DNA of 64,000 bases, from contig NW_017189517.1 of the NCBI RefSeq assembly GCF_001704415.2, positions 11,047,167-11,111,166 of the forward strand. The letters are read 5' to 3'. The notes below the pieces were generated by a model. The model ran no database searches. It saw only the letters and a program-made list of their open reading frames with translations, and was not told where the DNA came from. Positions within the stretch are counted from its first letter, which is position 1. Each line of letters starts with the position of its first letter. The translations under genes and the position numbers were made by a program. This DNA is from Capra hircus. Its lineage: Eukaryota; Chordata; Mammalia; Artiodactyla; Bovidae. Positions 24,241 through 36,889 of the stretch are shown in pieces.

Positions 24241-25530
24241 ACTCAGCTCTTAAGTGGAAATGAATACACTGATAGCATAGAGGAAAATATTAAGCTCATT
24301 GAAGGTAATAATTCCAAATGACTTGTACATTAAAGTGCTTTTTTGAGATCATGGCTGATCTTTAAGAATGCAAACTGACTTTCTCTGGCACTGGGAAGCA
24401 TTTTCAAAGATGATTACAGAGTTCTTCTAATGTGATCTTCAAATTTTTCTGCTGGCTTATTTTATGATCCCGTGGGCAGCTTCAGACAAAATAACTCTGG
24501 CATGAAGGCTTGTGTGTGCTCTTTGCCATTTTTAAATGTGTATTTTATAGATACTTCAAACCACTTGAAAGAGTAATGATTTTTAATGGGTTTTCATTAT
24601 TATTTGTAACTTCAAGCATTACCAATAAAAACTGCCAAATTAAGTTTCAAGTTTCCTCTTTATACAGCCTGAGTGTACATCATAATGAGCCTCCTCATTA
24701 TGATTCATGACTGAAGTGACTTTCAAACTTGGTAGCTTTTCAGTAGAACTTCTCAACATTTTTTCTCCTATTCCTTGCATTATGACAGTATTTGAGAGTT
24801 TTGAACTTAAATCACAGGTTCATTTCTGTTGCACATTTTTTCCCCTGGAACATTTGCTGTGCATCTTCCCATTAGTCCCACCCTTTTTCAAGCACTTTCC
24901 TATTTCCTGACACCATGGGATATTACAGGTTTACCTTGTGTTTACCCTGCCCTGGTATGGAATCAACCATTACTTCAAGAAGCCCTGGTTCCTTTACTGG
25001 ACAATGGTATTAGAAATCAAGATCCGAGGGCTAGATGTGCTTATGACTGTTGGGGTGTTCTTGCTTCTAGGTCCTCCCAGTGGACAGAGCTAGGAAATAC
25101 AAGCATGCATACTAACCCATGTACACACACATCTATGTTTACTTCTGTATCTGGGCTAGAATGAATCCTGTAGTTTGAGTGAGAGTGGGGACGTCAGTAT
25201 GTTTATTTCCGTATGTCTATTGTCTCCACTCTCATCCACAAGATCCACTCTAACCTTCCCCTTTTCTTTATTCTTAAACTTTTTTTTTTCTTTGACAGAG
25301 AGAATGTGGCTCAACTCACTAGTTTGTTCGACCCTAGTATCATAAAGTAGTTACAAATGCCTATAACAGATTTATTAACTAGAGTCCAGTATTTGTGGAC
25401 AGATCGTTGTCATAAGACTTACAGTATTCGGTAAAAATGCTCTTTTCCACAATTACTTTAATAACCTATAATGGAATTTGATTCATTTGTTAGTGTTTAT
25501 ACTTCATGTATAAACTTCATGTATAAACTC

Positions 25531-25727
25531 AGCTTCCCTGGTGGCTCAGACAGTAAAGCATCTGCCTGCAACGCGGAAGACCCGGGTTTGATCCCTGGGT
25601 TGGGAAGATCTCCTGGAGAAGGAAATGGCAACCCACTCCAGTACTCTTGCCTGGAAAATCCCATGGATGGAGGAGCCTGGGGTTGCAGGTTACAGTCCAT
25701 GGGGTTGCAAAGAGTCACTTTCACTTT
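25531..25727 (+). repeat. Bov-tA SINE
   Basis: From GCTTCCCTGGTGGCTCAGAC to CATGGGGTTGCAAAGAGTCA. The sequence ACTTCATGTA occurs on both sides and is probably the target-site duplication. The left copy is itself tandemly repeated. Confidence 0.92.
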
Positions 25728-25917
25728 CATACTTCATGTAGGCCCTCCAGCTCCCAGTCATAAATACTTATTATGGCAAAAGATAAGAGTCAGAGCTATA
25801 CAAAAAGGTCTACTTAGATGTTCCCTCCACAGTCCACACTATCCTGTCCCCATTACCCCTACTTTCCACTGCTTTCCCTTCCCATCCCTTGAGGATCACC
25901 CTCCTTGTTGTTAATGG

Positions 25918-26150
25918 CAGGCACATTTTTACCGAGCACCAACTATGTGTGGACACCGGGCATGCACTGCTTCATTCCTATTCACAATGCCCTCTTGAGT
26001 ATACACTATTATTCCCCCTTCCCATTTTATTAGATTTGAGGGAGCTGAGCTCCCAGAGAGTGGAAGGAATTTGTCCAAGGTGATATATCTGGAACATAAC
26101 CAGTACTGAAACCGGGATCTGTCTGACACCAGGGATGGTGTTCAAACCAC
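25918..26150 (-). repeat. MIR SINE
   Basis: The + strand reads ACCAACTATGTGTGGACACC, CCCATTTTATTAGATTTGAG and AATTTGTCCAAGGTGATATA, the usual MIR reverse complement. Confidence 0.65.
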
Positions 26151-26499
26151 CCTTTTCTTAAAGTTATCTGGTCTTTCCTCAGTCTGAGTCTTCCTGAAAC
26201 TCAGCACTTCCAGAATCACCTTTCTGAAGACATTTTGTTAACAGTTGCAACATTTGCTCTAGTTGGTCAGGTGTGGTTAAACAAGTTTCACAAGGGGCTA
26301 CCTGGCCTTTTGTTGGAACTTGGGGGAAGATACAGCCTTCAGTTGAATCTGACTTCCCCACTTTCAAAATGTGTTTACATATGTTACTTGTAAATTGGAG
26401 ACATAACAATTTCTTTAAAAAGTCACTGAGCCTTCATAGGAAACAACTGACTGGAGTCACATAAGTTAAAGACACAACCGCCTTTGGTACTGTTGCTGT

Positions 26500-27000
26500 T
26501 CAACTCAGCACAAGTGCCCTACACAAGAACCTTCGAGTTGTGAACTTTCAAAGATGCGAACATCTGTGTCTGGCATACATTGTCACATGCGTGCACCCTC
26601 TACAAGTGATTGTACTTTAGTGTACTTTACTGTATAGTACTGTATAGAGTATAGTAGTACAGTATCTTTATTTCAAGCCCAGGATGTCTGGAAGCAAGTG
26701 GAAAAGCAGCAGTGATGTAGCTGGTACTGCTAAGACGTACCAGCTGTTGTACTGTACTACTGTACTTTTCAAGGTACTATACTGTAAAAGTATTTTATTT
26801 TTGTGTGTTTTTTATGTATTATTTGTGTGAAAAGTATTGTAAGTACTATTACAGTACAGTTTTTATTTTTATTACTATTACAGTACTATTACAGTACAGT
26901 ACCATATAGTCAGTTGTGTTAGTTGGGTACCTAAGCTGACTTTGTTGGACTTATGAAGGCACACTCGAAATGGAAATTTTTTGTATGTGAGGGACTTATT
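26500..27000 (+). mobile_element. Tigger-like DNA transposon remnant
   Basis: The ends are roughly inverted copies (ACAAGAACCTTCGAGTTGTG on the left, a strand-reversed counterpart near 26.96-26.99 kb). The body is packed with TACTGTAC and ACAGTACAGT motifs. A short open stretch starting at 26685 reads MSGSKWKSSSDVAGTAKTYQ, which resembles the start of a Tigger-type transposase, and then collapses. This is a non-autonomous, internally deleted copy. Confidence 0.6.
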
Positions 27001-27707
27001 ATGGCGCCTTTCTCTGTCTCAGGCTCTGTGCTAGGTTCTTCAGGGATAGGGATGAAAGAAAATTATCCCTGCACTTGACGGGGTTAAAGTCCAGTAGGGG
27101 AGAGGGATCAAGTCTATAAGCATTTGTAAAGCAAGGCAACTCTTCCTTCAGTGCTAGAAAAGGGGCACACCTAATGCAACAGGAATTCAAAGAGGAAACT
27201 CAGAAGAGGGAGGCGGAGGTGGGGGAGCATTTGGGGAGAAGCTTCAAGGGGAAACGATAATTGAAATGGAACCTGGGGGAGTGGGAAAGGTTTGACAGGG
27301 AGATGGAGAGGAAACAAAGCTGGGGAAAATGTTTTATCCGTAAGATCTGCTTGGGCAAAGTCATAGGGAAAAAATCGCAGGGGAGTGTGGGAAATGGTGA
27401 GTAGCCTATTCTGGTTGCAAAAGGGAAGGTAGAGGGAAGTGACAAGACAAGAAGCCAGACAGGGGACTGGACTCATCAGAATGGCCTTTGCATCAGTTAG
27501 GATGTTCTAGGCTCCCAGTCACATTGCCCAGATCAAACTGGCTTACACAATAAGATGTATTGACTATGTAACTGGGAAATCCAGAGGCATGACCAGTTGA
27601 TCCACTGCTCCACTATGATGCCAAGGACTCACGGGGTTTCCATCGCTCTACTCTGTGGTCCATAATGCCAACTTCATCCTAAGTCTGTGCCTTCTTGCGG
27701 TCAGGAA

Positions 27708-28005
27708 TTGTTGTTCAGTTGCCCAGTCATGTCCGACTCTTTGCAACCCCATGGACTGTAGCACGCCAGGCTTCCCTGTCCTTCACAATCTCCCAGAGTT
27801 TGCTAAAACTCATGTCCATTAAGTTGGTGATGCTATCTAACCATCTTATCCTCTGTTGCCCCTGTCTCCTCTTGCCCACAATCTTTCCCAGCATCAGGGT
27901 CTTTTCCAATGAGGCAACTCTTCACATCAGGTGGCCAAAGTATTGGAGCTTCAGCTTCAGCATCAGTTCTTCCAATGAATATTCAGAAGAGAGACTGACA
28001 ATAGT
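27708..28005 (-). repeat. BovB (RTE) LINE 3' end
   Basis: Reverse complement of the BovB 3' end: CATGTCCGACTCTTTGCAAC, CATGGACTGTAGCACGCCAG, TCATCTTATCC-like text, and CATCAGGTGGCCAAAGTATT. It is 5'-truncated, as is usual. Confidence 0.88.
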
Positions 28006-28492
28006 CATGTGAGTGCAAGCTTCCTCGAGAAAGGCTTTCTGAGTCAATTCTCAACCGCAATGACAAATCTCTCAAGTCCCACTAGTCAGAATGGGCTCAA
28101 ATGTCCCATTTCTTAATCAATCACTGGAAATGGGGGATGGGTTTGCCTTTTCCCCAGTCAAGCCCACTTTTAAAGCTAACATTATAGTTAATTTCCCTTG
28201 GAACATGTTGAACAAGGTCAAGATTCAATGAAGAAGGAATAAGGGAGAAATTTGTGCTGAGGAAGCAAAAAGTGCCAAGAAACTGTATTATGCTTGTTAA
28301 GTGAAAAACTGGAGAACTTGGAAAACTTTCTGGGTTTCATAAAGCAAAAATATTCCTGTGTTTCCAATCTAAGATGCTATCAATTGTTTTTATATGGATA
28401 ACAACCTGGTTTCATTAACAAATAGGTTGCAAGGAAAAAAGACATAAGAGAGAAACCAACAGATAAACAGATTCAAGAAATATCAATTAGGA

Positions 28493-28612
28493 ACTTCCCT
28501 GAAGGTTCAGTGGTTAGGACCCTGGGCTTCCACTGCAGGGGGCACAGGTTCGATTCCTGGTCAGGGAACTAAGATCCCACGTGTCATGCATGTGGCATGG
28601 CCAAAAAAGAAG
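28493..28612 (+). repeat. CHR-2 type SINE
   Basis: AACTTCCCTGAAGGTTCAGT, CACAGGTTCGATTCCTGGTC, then an AAAAAAGAAGAAG tail. Confidence 0.85.
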
Positions 28613-28796
28613 AAGAAATATCAATCAATAGTGACATATGGTCCTCATTTAGATTCCAATTCCAATAAACTTTAAAATACATGCACATTTAAAAAAGGGA
28701 GAGTTTGTGCAGAAAAAAATACACATTTATGACACTTAGGAGACAACTGGAAATTTGCACACACTTGAACATACATTGATATCAAGGAATTGTTGT

Positions 28797-28996
28797 GGCT
28801 TTTAGAAGGCTCAGATGGTAAAGCATCTGCTTGCAATGTGGGGGACCCAGGTCCGATCCCTGGGTTGGGCAAATCCCCTGGAGAAGGAAATGGCAACCCC
28901 CTCTAGTACCCTTGCCTGGAAAATCCCATGGACAGAGGAGCCTGGTAGGCTACAGTCCATGGGGTTGCAAAGAGTGAGACACAACTCAGTAACTTC
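28797..28996 (+). repeat. Bov-tA SINE
   Basis: AAGGCTCAGATGGTAAAGCA to AAAGAGTGAGACACAACTCA. Lightly diverged. Confidence 0.92.
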
Positions 28997-29381
28997 ACTT
29001 TAGAATATGAAATAATATACTGTGGTTATTTTTTAAAAATAACCTGTCTTTTAGAAATACAATAATATTCAATTATCTATAGACAAAAAAGCCTTTATTT
29101 CAAAATAATATGGGAGTAGGGGGAAATAATAGGTGGGGGCATGAAAGCAAAATTGGCCATGAGCTGATGATCATTGAAGCAGCGTGATGGATCTGTTGTA
29201 CATTTTTCTACTTTGGAAATTTTCCATTATAAAACTTTTTTTTTTTAATGAAAGGAAGAGAAACAAGATATCCGGATAAGCCTAATTGAGAAGGTGACAT
29301 TTGCTATGGAATGCTCAGCATGTACAGGACCCCTGTCACCATCTGGCAATAAAAATACTAAAAACATAGTCTAGGGGCTGT

Positions 29382-29870
29382 CGTGATAGATTAAATATGG
29401 CCAAGAATTCTTCTCTAATCCTCCCATCAAGAGGTGGAGAAAATTCCCCTCCTCCTGAATCTGGGCTGGTCTTAGAGACTTGCTTGAGCAATAGACTACA
29501 GCAGGGTGACATTCCAGACTTCTAGACTAAGTCATAAGAAGTCTTATAGCTTTATTTGGCTTTCTTGGGACACTGAGAGCCCTGAGCTACCCTAGGATAA
29601 GTCTGACTACCCAGAGTCTGTTATTCAGGAGGTTTGGCTCCAGTAAACAGTCCCAGCTGAACCCAGCCTTCTACCCATCCATCTCCACCAAGCCTCCAGA
29701 CTTGTGTGGAGCCCATGTAGGCCTTCCAGCCCAGCCCATCCACTCTTTGTAATAGAAGAATCTCCTACCAGAACCGTGCTTGAATTCCTGACACACAGAA
29801 TCATGAGATATAATTAAATGCTTGATGCTTTAAATCACTGTTTTGAGACAGGTTTTCAGGCAGCAAGAAG
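29382..29870 (+). repeat. MLT1-like MaLR LTR
   Basis: It begins GTGATAGATTAAATATGGCC and ends in AATCACTGTTTTGAGACAGG and a CAGCAAGAAGCGGCCAG-type end, following the usual MLT1 order. Subfamily not resolved. Confidence 0.55.
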
Positions 29871-30361
29871 CGGCCAGAATAGAGCTAGATACATATGTGA
29901 CAAGCAAGAGAAGAATAAACACAAAAGTCAGAACAGTGTTTCTTGGTGGCAGGGGACGGGGTGCAGGTAGGCAGTGGCAGGGGGATGCCATGACATGGTG
30001 TTGGACACAGGTGGATTCAAAGGTATCCACAGGGCCTAGTTCCAAGACTGGGTGTTGTGGTAGGTTCTTAAGTGTGCAATTAAATTTTATACACACAGAA
30101 TATTTTAGGTACTGAGTATTACATGATAAGAGACTTTTATAAAAGCTCTCAAGCAAGAATGGGAAAATACAAAACATTTTCTAAACGTGAGTGGTGGGTA
30201 CATGGGCATCTGCATTACGATTCTCTATACATTTGAAATATACAATAATAAAATATTTTGAAATTAAACGGATTTCTATGAGGACAAAAAGCACGTAATA
30301 TATACACATGTAAGTGTAAAGATGCATGAAAAGATGAGTTCCCCAAGTTTTTGTGTGTTTT

Positions 30362-30657
30362 TACATTAATTAATTTCTGGAGGTTCTGGATCTGCGTTGC
30401 TGCTGCGGGCTTTCTCTAGTTGCAGCAAGCAGGAGCTAATCTTTGTCACAAGGCACAGGCTCTAGGGTGCATGGTCTTCAGCAGTTGTGGTCTGTGGGCT
30501 CAATAGTGGCTCCTGGGCTCTAGAGCACAGGCTCAGTAGTTGTGGCCCATGGGCTTAGTTGCCCTACGGCCTGCGGGATCTTCCTAGACAAGGGATCAAA
30601 CCCGCGTCCCCTGCATTGGCAGGCAGATTCTAATCTACTGGTCCACCAGAGAAGTCC
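30362..30657 (-). repeat. Ruminant tRNA-derived SINE2 (long CHR-related form)
   Basis: The + strand carries TCTCTAGTTGCAGCAAGCAG, CTCAGTAGTTGTGGCCCATG, GGGATCTTCCTAGACAAGGG, and ends CTGGTCCACCAGAGAAGTCC. A similar copy is at 34.4 kb. Confidence 0.8.
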
Positions 30658-31140
30658 AGTTCCCTAGTTTTAATGATTACTGTCTCAGGGAAGTTCTTGC
30701 ACATTTTTTATTGTGGTATATATACACAGCATAAAACATGCCATGTTAACTATTTGCAAGTGTAGAATTCAGTAGCATGAAACACATTCACATTGTTGTG
30801 CAACCACATCACCATCATCCATCTCCAGAACTTTTTCATCTTCCAAAACTGAAGCTCTGTACTCATTAAACAATAATTCCCCAGTCTCTCCTTCCCCTAG
30901 CCCTTGGCAGCCAGCATTCTACTTTCTGTCTCTATGAATTTAATTCCTCTAGATCCCCCATGTAAGTGGAATCATACAGTGTTTGTCCTTTTGTGACTGG
31001 CTTATGTCTGTTATCATAATGTCTGCAAGGTTTATCCATGTAGCATGTGTCAGAATTTCCTTTTGAAGGCTGAATAATATTCCATCGCATGTATATATAG
31101 CCTTTTTGTGTATCCATCCATCCTCTGATGGTCATTTGGT

Positions 31141-31464
31141 GTCATGGACTGAATTGTGTCTCCTCAAAATTCATAATCCCTAATGTGACTGCATTTGAGA
31201 TAGGACTTTGAAGAGGTAATGGAGTTAATGACGTCATGGGTATAAGACCCTAGTCCAAGAAACTGAGTGCAAAAGGCCTATGTGAAGACACAGCAAGAAG
31301 GTGGCCATCTATAAGCCAACGAGAGAGGTACAAGAGAAACCAACCCTACTGACAGCTTGATCTTAGACTTCCAGCCTCCAAAACTGAGAAAAGAAATTTC
31401 TGCTATTTAAGTCACCCAGTCTGTAGCATTTTGTTATGGCAGCCCTTAGCAAATTAACACACTT
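31141..31464 (+). repeat. MLT1-like MaLR LTR inside L1
   Basis: It runs from TGTCATGGACTGAATTGTGT through GACACAGCAAGAAGGTGGCC to TTGTTATGGCAGCCCTTAGC and ATTAACACA. The L1 text TTTGG / CTTGG flanks both sides, suggesting a 5-bp target duplication. The subfamily is not resolved. Confidence 0.65.
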
Positions 31465-31859
31465 GGGTTTACTTCTACCTTTTGGCTATTGTGAATAAGA
31501 TTGCTATGCACATGGGTATACAAATATCCATTTGTGTCTGCTTTCAATTCTTTTGGGTATATATTCAGAAATGGAATTGATGTTTACTATATAATTTTGT
31601 TAACTTTTTTTTGGAAGAACTGCCATCCTGCTTTACACAATGACTCTACCATTTTATATTCCCACCAAAAATGGACAAGGGTTGCAAACTTTCCACATCC
31701 TTACCAACACTTGTTATTGTTTGTTTTCTTGATAACAGCCATTCTCACAGATCTGAAGTATCAATAGCATTGCATTGTGGTTTTGATTTGCATTTTCCTT
31801 ATGATTAGTGATGTCGAGCATCTTTTCCTCTGTTTATTAGCTATTTGTATATCTTCTTT

Positions 31860-33339
31860 ATCGAGCCCATCTTTGCATGAAATGTTCCCTTGGTATCTCT
31901 AATTTTCTTGAAGAGATCTCTAATCTTTCCCATTCTGTTGTTTTCCTCTATTTCTTTGCATTGATCACTGAGGAAGGCTTTCTTATCTCTCCTTGCTATT
32001 CTTTGGAACTCTGCATTCAGATGCTTATATCTTTCCTTGTCTCCTTTGCTTTTCACTTCTCTTCTTTTCACAGCTATTTGTAAGGCCTCCCCAGACAGCC
32101 ATTTTGCTTTTTTGCATTTCTTTTCCATGGGGATGGTCTTGATCCCTGTCTCCTGTACAATGTCACGAACCTCATTCCATAGTTCATCAGGCACTCTATC
32201 TATCAGATCTAGGCCCTTAAATCTGTTTCTCAATTCCACTGTATAGTTGTTAGGGATTTGATTTAGGTCATACTTGAATGGTCTAGTGGTTTTCCCTACT
32301 TTCTTCAATTTAAGTCTGAATTTGGCAATAAGGAGCTCATGATCTGAGCCACAGTCAGCTCCCGGTCTTGTTTTTTGCTGACTATATAGAGCTTCTCCAT
32401 CTTTGGCTGCAAAGAATATAATCAATCTGATTTCGGTGTCGACCATCTGGTGATGTCCATGTGTAGAGTCTTCTCTTGTGTTGTTGGAAGAGGATGTTTG
32501 CTATGACCAGTGCATTCTCTTGGCAAAACTCTATTAGCCTTTGCCCTGCTTCATTCTGTACTCCAAGGCCAAATTTGCCTGTTACTCCAGGTGTTTCTTG
32601 ACTTCCTACTTTTGCATTCCACTCCCCTATAATGAAAAGGACATCTTTTTTGGGTGTTAGTTCTAAAAGGTCTTGTAGGTCTTCATAGAACTGTTCAACT
32701 TCAGCTTCTTCAGCATTACTGGTTGGGGCATAGACTTGGATTACTGTGATATTGAATGGTTTGCCTTGGAAACAAACAGAGATCATTCTGTTGTTTTTGA
32801 GATTGCATCCAAGTACTGCATTTCAGACTCTTTGTTGACCATGATGGCTACTCCATTTCTTCTAAGTAGTAGAGGAAATTCCATCTGGTCAAGGCTATGG
32901 TTTTTCCAGTGGTCATGTATGGATGTGAGAGTTGGACTGTGAAGAAAGCTGAGCACTGAAGAATTGATGCTTTTGAACTGTGGTGTTGGAGAAGACTCTT
33001 GAGAGTCCCTTGGACTGCAAGATGCAACCAATCCATTCTAAAGGAGATTAGCCCTGGGTGTTCTTTGGAAGGAATGATGCTAAAGCTGAAACTCCAGTAC
33101 TTTGGCCACCTCATGCGAAGAGTTGATTCATTGGAAAAGACTCTGATGCTGGGAGGGATTGGGGGCAGGAGGAGAAGGGGATGACAGAGGATGAGATGGC
33201 TGGATGGCATCACCGACTCGACGGACGGGAGTCTGAGTGAACTCCAGGAGCTGGTGATGGACCGGGAGGCCTGGCGTGCTGCGATTCATGGGGTTGCAAA
33301 GAGTTGGACACGACTGAGCGACTGAACTGAACTGAACTG
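31860..33339. mobile_element. BovB (RTE) LINE with 5' inversion
   Basis: The right part (about 32886-33339, + strand) is the BovB 3' end, finishing GACTGAGCGACTGAACTGA plus ACTGA repeats. The left part (about 31860-32885) is BovB open reading frame 2 on the opposite strand. It covers the endonuclease with WNAKVG, RNQIDYIL and SDHELL motifs, then the linker before reverse transcriptase. A perfect 11-bp duplication, ATATCTTCTTT, at 31849-31859 and 33340-33350 brackets the whole. The copy is dead: the endonuclease frame shifts near 32.4 kb, and the GDWN motif reads GEWN. This is the structure left by twin priming. Confidence 0.92.
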
Positions 33340-33437
33340 ATATCTTCTTTGGAGAAATGTCTATTCAAGTCCTTTGCCCATTTTTAATCAGGTTGTTTAT
33401 TTGATTTTTGAACTTTTATGTATATATCTGAATGTTT

Positions 33438-33640
33438 ATGGGGCTTCCCAGGTAGCTCAGTGGTAAAGAATCTGCCTGCCAATGCAGGAGATGCAGGTCC
33501 AATCCCTGGGTCGGGAAGATCCCGTGGAGGAGAAAATGGCAACCCACTCCAGTATTCTTGCTTGGAGAATCCCATGGACAGAGGAGTCTGGTGGGCTACA
33601 GTACATGTGGTCTGAAAGAGTCAGACATGACTGACCAGCT
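33438..33640 (+). repeat. Bov-tA SINE
   Basis: GGGCTTCCCAGGTAGCTCAG to GTCTGAAAGAGTCAGACATG, next to the L1 fragment. Confidence 0.92.
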
Positions 33641-33962
33641 GAGCATGCATGATAAAATTATATAATCAGAAAAAAAATGAAACTATTTGCATTGTAGCCA
33701 AAACAGAGAAAGAAGAAAATAATTTTTTAATAAAGCTAATAGTCTGTGATTTTCCCTCTTTTCAATTATTTTTTCAATATTTCTGATTACATCAAGAAGA
33801 AAACCTGTTTGTGCTCCTATAGATTTTAATGCTGTCTGATTTTTAAAAATGGGGAAATTAGAGAAAAGTCTATCCAAACACAATCATAGTGCATAGTATT
33901 TTTTATCCTAATTTTAATCATACTTTATATGTGACCATGACATTTTTGGGGGCTTAGCTTTG

Positions 33963-34165
33963 TGCCTTCCCTGGTGACTCAGACTGTAAAGAATCTGCCT
34001 GCAATGCAGGAGACTCAGATTTTATCTTTGGGTCTGGAAGGTCCCCTGGAGAGCAGAATGGCTGCCCACTCTAGTAGTCTTGTTTAGAGAATTCCATGGA
34101 CAGAGGAGCCAGGTGGGCTACAATCCATGGGGTCACAAAGAGTTGGACGCAACTAACACTAACAT
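33963..34165 (+). repeat. Bov-tA SINE
   Basis: GCCTTCCCTGGTGACTCAGA to GAGTTGGACGCAACTAACAC. More diverged in the middle. Confidence 0.9.
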
Positions 34166-34407
34166 TTGTGTGTCATACACATTTCCAGGCTATTGCATGA
34201 GAAAACCAACAGGTATCTACTGTCAGAATTGAATTTATGTGCTCACCTCCACTTCCTCCCTACCCCTGGCATCTGAGCAAGGTTCAGTTCCCACTGAGTA
34301 TCCATTTCCAAAAACATGGGGTAGGTTGATAGTCAATAAATAACAATTCTTATTATAACTGTTACACAGACTTTTATTACCAACTTCTTAATAGCTGTAT
34401 ATTATAA

Positions 34408-34666
34408 TTATTTTTAAATATCTATTTTTGGCTGTACTGGGTCCTTGTTGCTGCACAGGGGTTTTCTCTAGTTGCGGCGTGAGAGCTTCTCATCACAGCG
34501 GCTTCTCCTGTGTGGAGCATGGGATCTAGGCACATGGGCTTTAGTAGGTGTGGCAGGTGAGCTCAATTGCTCCGAAACATGTGGGATCTTCCTGGACCAG
34601 GGATCGAACCAGTGTCCCTTGTATTGCAAGGTGGATTCTTAACCACTGGACCGCCCGGGAAGCCCT
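34408..34666 (-). repeat. Ruminant tRNA-derived SINE2 (long CHR-related form)
   Basis: The + strand has TTTTTGGCTGTACTGGGTCC, TCTCTAGTTGCGGCGTGAG and CCACTGGACCGCCCGGGAAG. Confidence 0.82.
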
Positions 34667-35611
34667 TAACAGCTGTATATTATTTCTAAGACAGTAACTA
34701 TTGCAAAATCAAAATAGATTTTTTTTTTTCTTACCTGTGGTTTCTAGAGGGCCCTGACTTAGAGCAGGTCCTTTCACAGTTCAACTGAGATAGGTTAAAA
34801 CTTCCAACGTAGGGTCTTTGTTTGATCCATACCCTCAATGGTGGGATTTATAAAATTAACCAGAGTGATTAATTTGTTAATCAAAATAGCATTATCATTT
34901 TTTCTGGATATACAAGAAGGTATGAAGAGCCTTGGAGATGGCAAGTAAGTGAGTAAACATAAAAGACTGTGTTTTCTTCCTGTCATTTACTTAAAAGATA
35001 AATGATGATAAAAATAAACAATAGAAACTGTCAGCTGGGGTTTATAAGACTTGTAGAAGTAAACGATATGACAATGATTGCTCAGAGAACAGGAGGGCAA
35101 GTGTATGGAATTACTGTGTTGTTAAGGTTCTTAGATTTGTGAAGTATCACACATAAGATGAGAAGGGAAAGCTGAAGTCTGATGTTTTGTCTCTGTATCA
35201 ATAATGACTCTCAATAGACTGTCTAAGTTAAGGATGCATGTTGTTAACCCTAGAGAAACTGTTAAAAATTAACAAAAAGAAGTAAAGCTAAGAAGACAAT
35301 AGAGAAAATTACATCATCATAAAGAAATATTAATCCAAGGAAGTCAGGAAATTCCCAAATATTAGAAAACTAACACACTTCTAAATAACCCATAGATCAA
35401 AGAAGCTATGTGAGATATTAGACTTACAAACAAATAAAATCCTGTGGTAACACCACTCTTTCTTGATTTTAAAATTTTAAATATTTCCTATTGACTGCCT
35501 CTGTCCCATCTCTTGTGCTCTCTCTCTCCCTCCCTGTTCCTCACCTCTCCCTCTTTCCTTGACTTTCTTCAAATATTTGGCTAAATATTTTCATAATACC
35601 CAATAACTTTT

Positions 35612-35729
35612 TTGGGGGGGCTGTGCCATGTGGCTTGTGGGATTTTAGTTCCCCAACCAGGGATTGAACCTGTGCCCTAGGCAGTGAAAGTGCCAAGGCC
35701 TAACCACTGGACTGCAGAGGAATTCTCAA
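35612..35729 (-). repeat. CHR-type SINE fragment
   Basis: The + strand has GGGGGGCTGTGCCATGTGGC, CCCCAACCAGGGATTGAACC and CCACTGGACTGCAGAGGAAT. Confidence 0.8.
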
Positions 35730-36889
35730 TTTCCAGTAACTTTGTATGACAACTTTCAACTCAATTGTTCATATGGGAAATACATTAGAGAATCTATCAA
35801 CTCCACTCTATTTTTCTTTCCTGCTCCACTTTTTTCCTCCTGAAAACAACCCTCTTGAGGCCTTCCAGTTCCTGCTCCAACCTGAACTGGTCGCTCTCAA
35901 GGTCTGGTGTACAGATTTCATCCTGGCATCCTCCTTCCCTATTGCTGTGGGAATTTCCTTTGTATTTCACCTGTGTTACATTCTCTATTTGATGGATCCC
36001 ATATCTTTGTCTTAATTGGTTTACTCTCACGTTCTTTTTAATTTTTTTTAAATCTTCTATGATTTGTTTTATGGTTTTCAGCTTCCTGCTACAATTGTAA
36101 AGCTTGGCATTTCCCCTCTGAACAAAACACACATCACTGTTTTACAATCATGGTTGAAAATTGTGGTGCTGGGAGTTCTGCTTTAATTAGTATTGGCTAT
36201 CATTTCTATTGGTTCTTGCTCATCATAGTGTCTAAAAACTTTAGGAGTTTGATTATGTGTTGGACATAACATTTTAATGAAGCCTAGGATACTGTTCTAT
36301 ACCTCCAAAGGTTTTTATTTGTTTTTCCCAGGTGCCTGGGACTGCTAGCTATCTGAAATACACTGAATACAATTTCAGGGCCTGAGGTTTTGGGGGCTAC
36401 TCAGAAGAATGGAAGGCAGGTTGCATTGCGTGTGAAAGCTGATTTATTTCCAAGCCATCCTTACTCCTAGGCTATAGCTTTTCCAGATACCAGCCCAAGA
36501 TAGGTGATGATTTACCAGAATCTTTGTCGTGGCCTGACCCTGGACTCTGACTTTTGTTCCCTACCCATTGGAGGCCACTTGAAATGTTCAGTCTCTTGGC
36601 TTCTTCTTTCTGATTGGAAAAATCTCCTTGAACCAAAGTGACCCCAAGAGCTGGTCTCATCTCTCCTGGATCTTGGCTCACTACTGTCTATCTTGTTAAG
36701 TGTTTCATGCTTTTAAGGATATTTTAAAATTATGTTATCCACCTTCTTTGATGTCTTCAGCAGGAGTGTTGGTCCAAATGACCTAGCCTGCCATGTGCAG
36801 AAGTTGAAGTCTCTCGTTCTCATTTTGGTGGCATATAGCCTCCAGGAGCTTCCTGAGAAAGGAAGCAACTTTTTTGAGACCCTGCATGT

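Larger units (their letters stand above)
30700..33430 (-). repeat. L1 LINE 3' region broken by MLT1-like LTR and BovB
   Basis: Three L1 blocks on the minus strand (about 30700-31140, 31465-31859, 33340-33430) join into continuous L1 sequence once the two insertions are skipped. On the + strand one sees CATCCATCTCCAGAACTTTT, TGGCTATTGTGAATAAGATT and AAGTCCTTTGCCCATTTTTA in that order. Confidence 0.85.

Noticed and set aside
31841..32786. Endonuclease-like protein gene on the minus strand
   Set aside because: It is part of a BovB retrotransposon with a frameshift and a changed catalytic motif, and it is enclosed by a target-site duplication. It is not a host gene.
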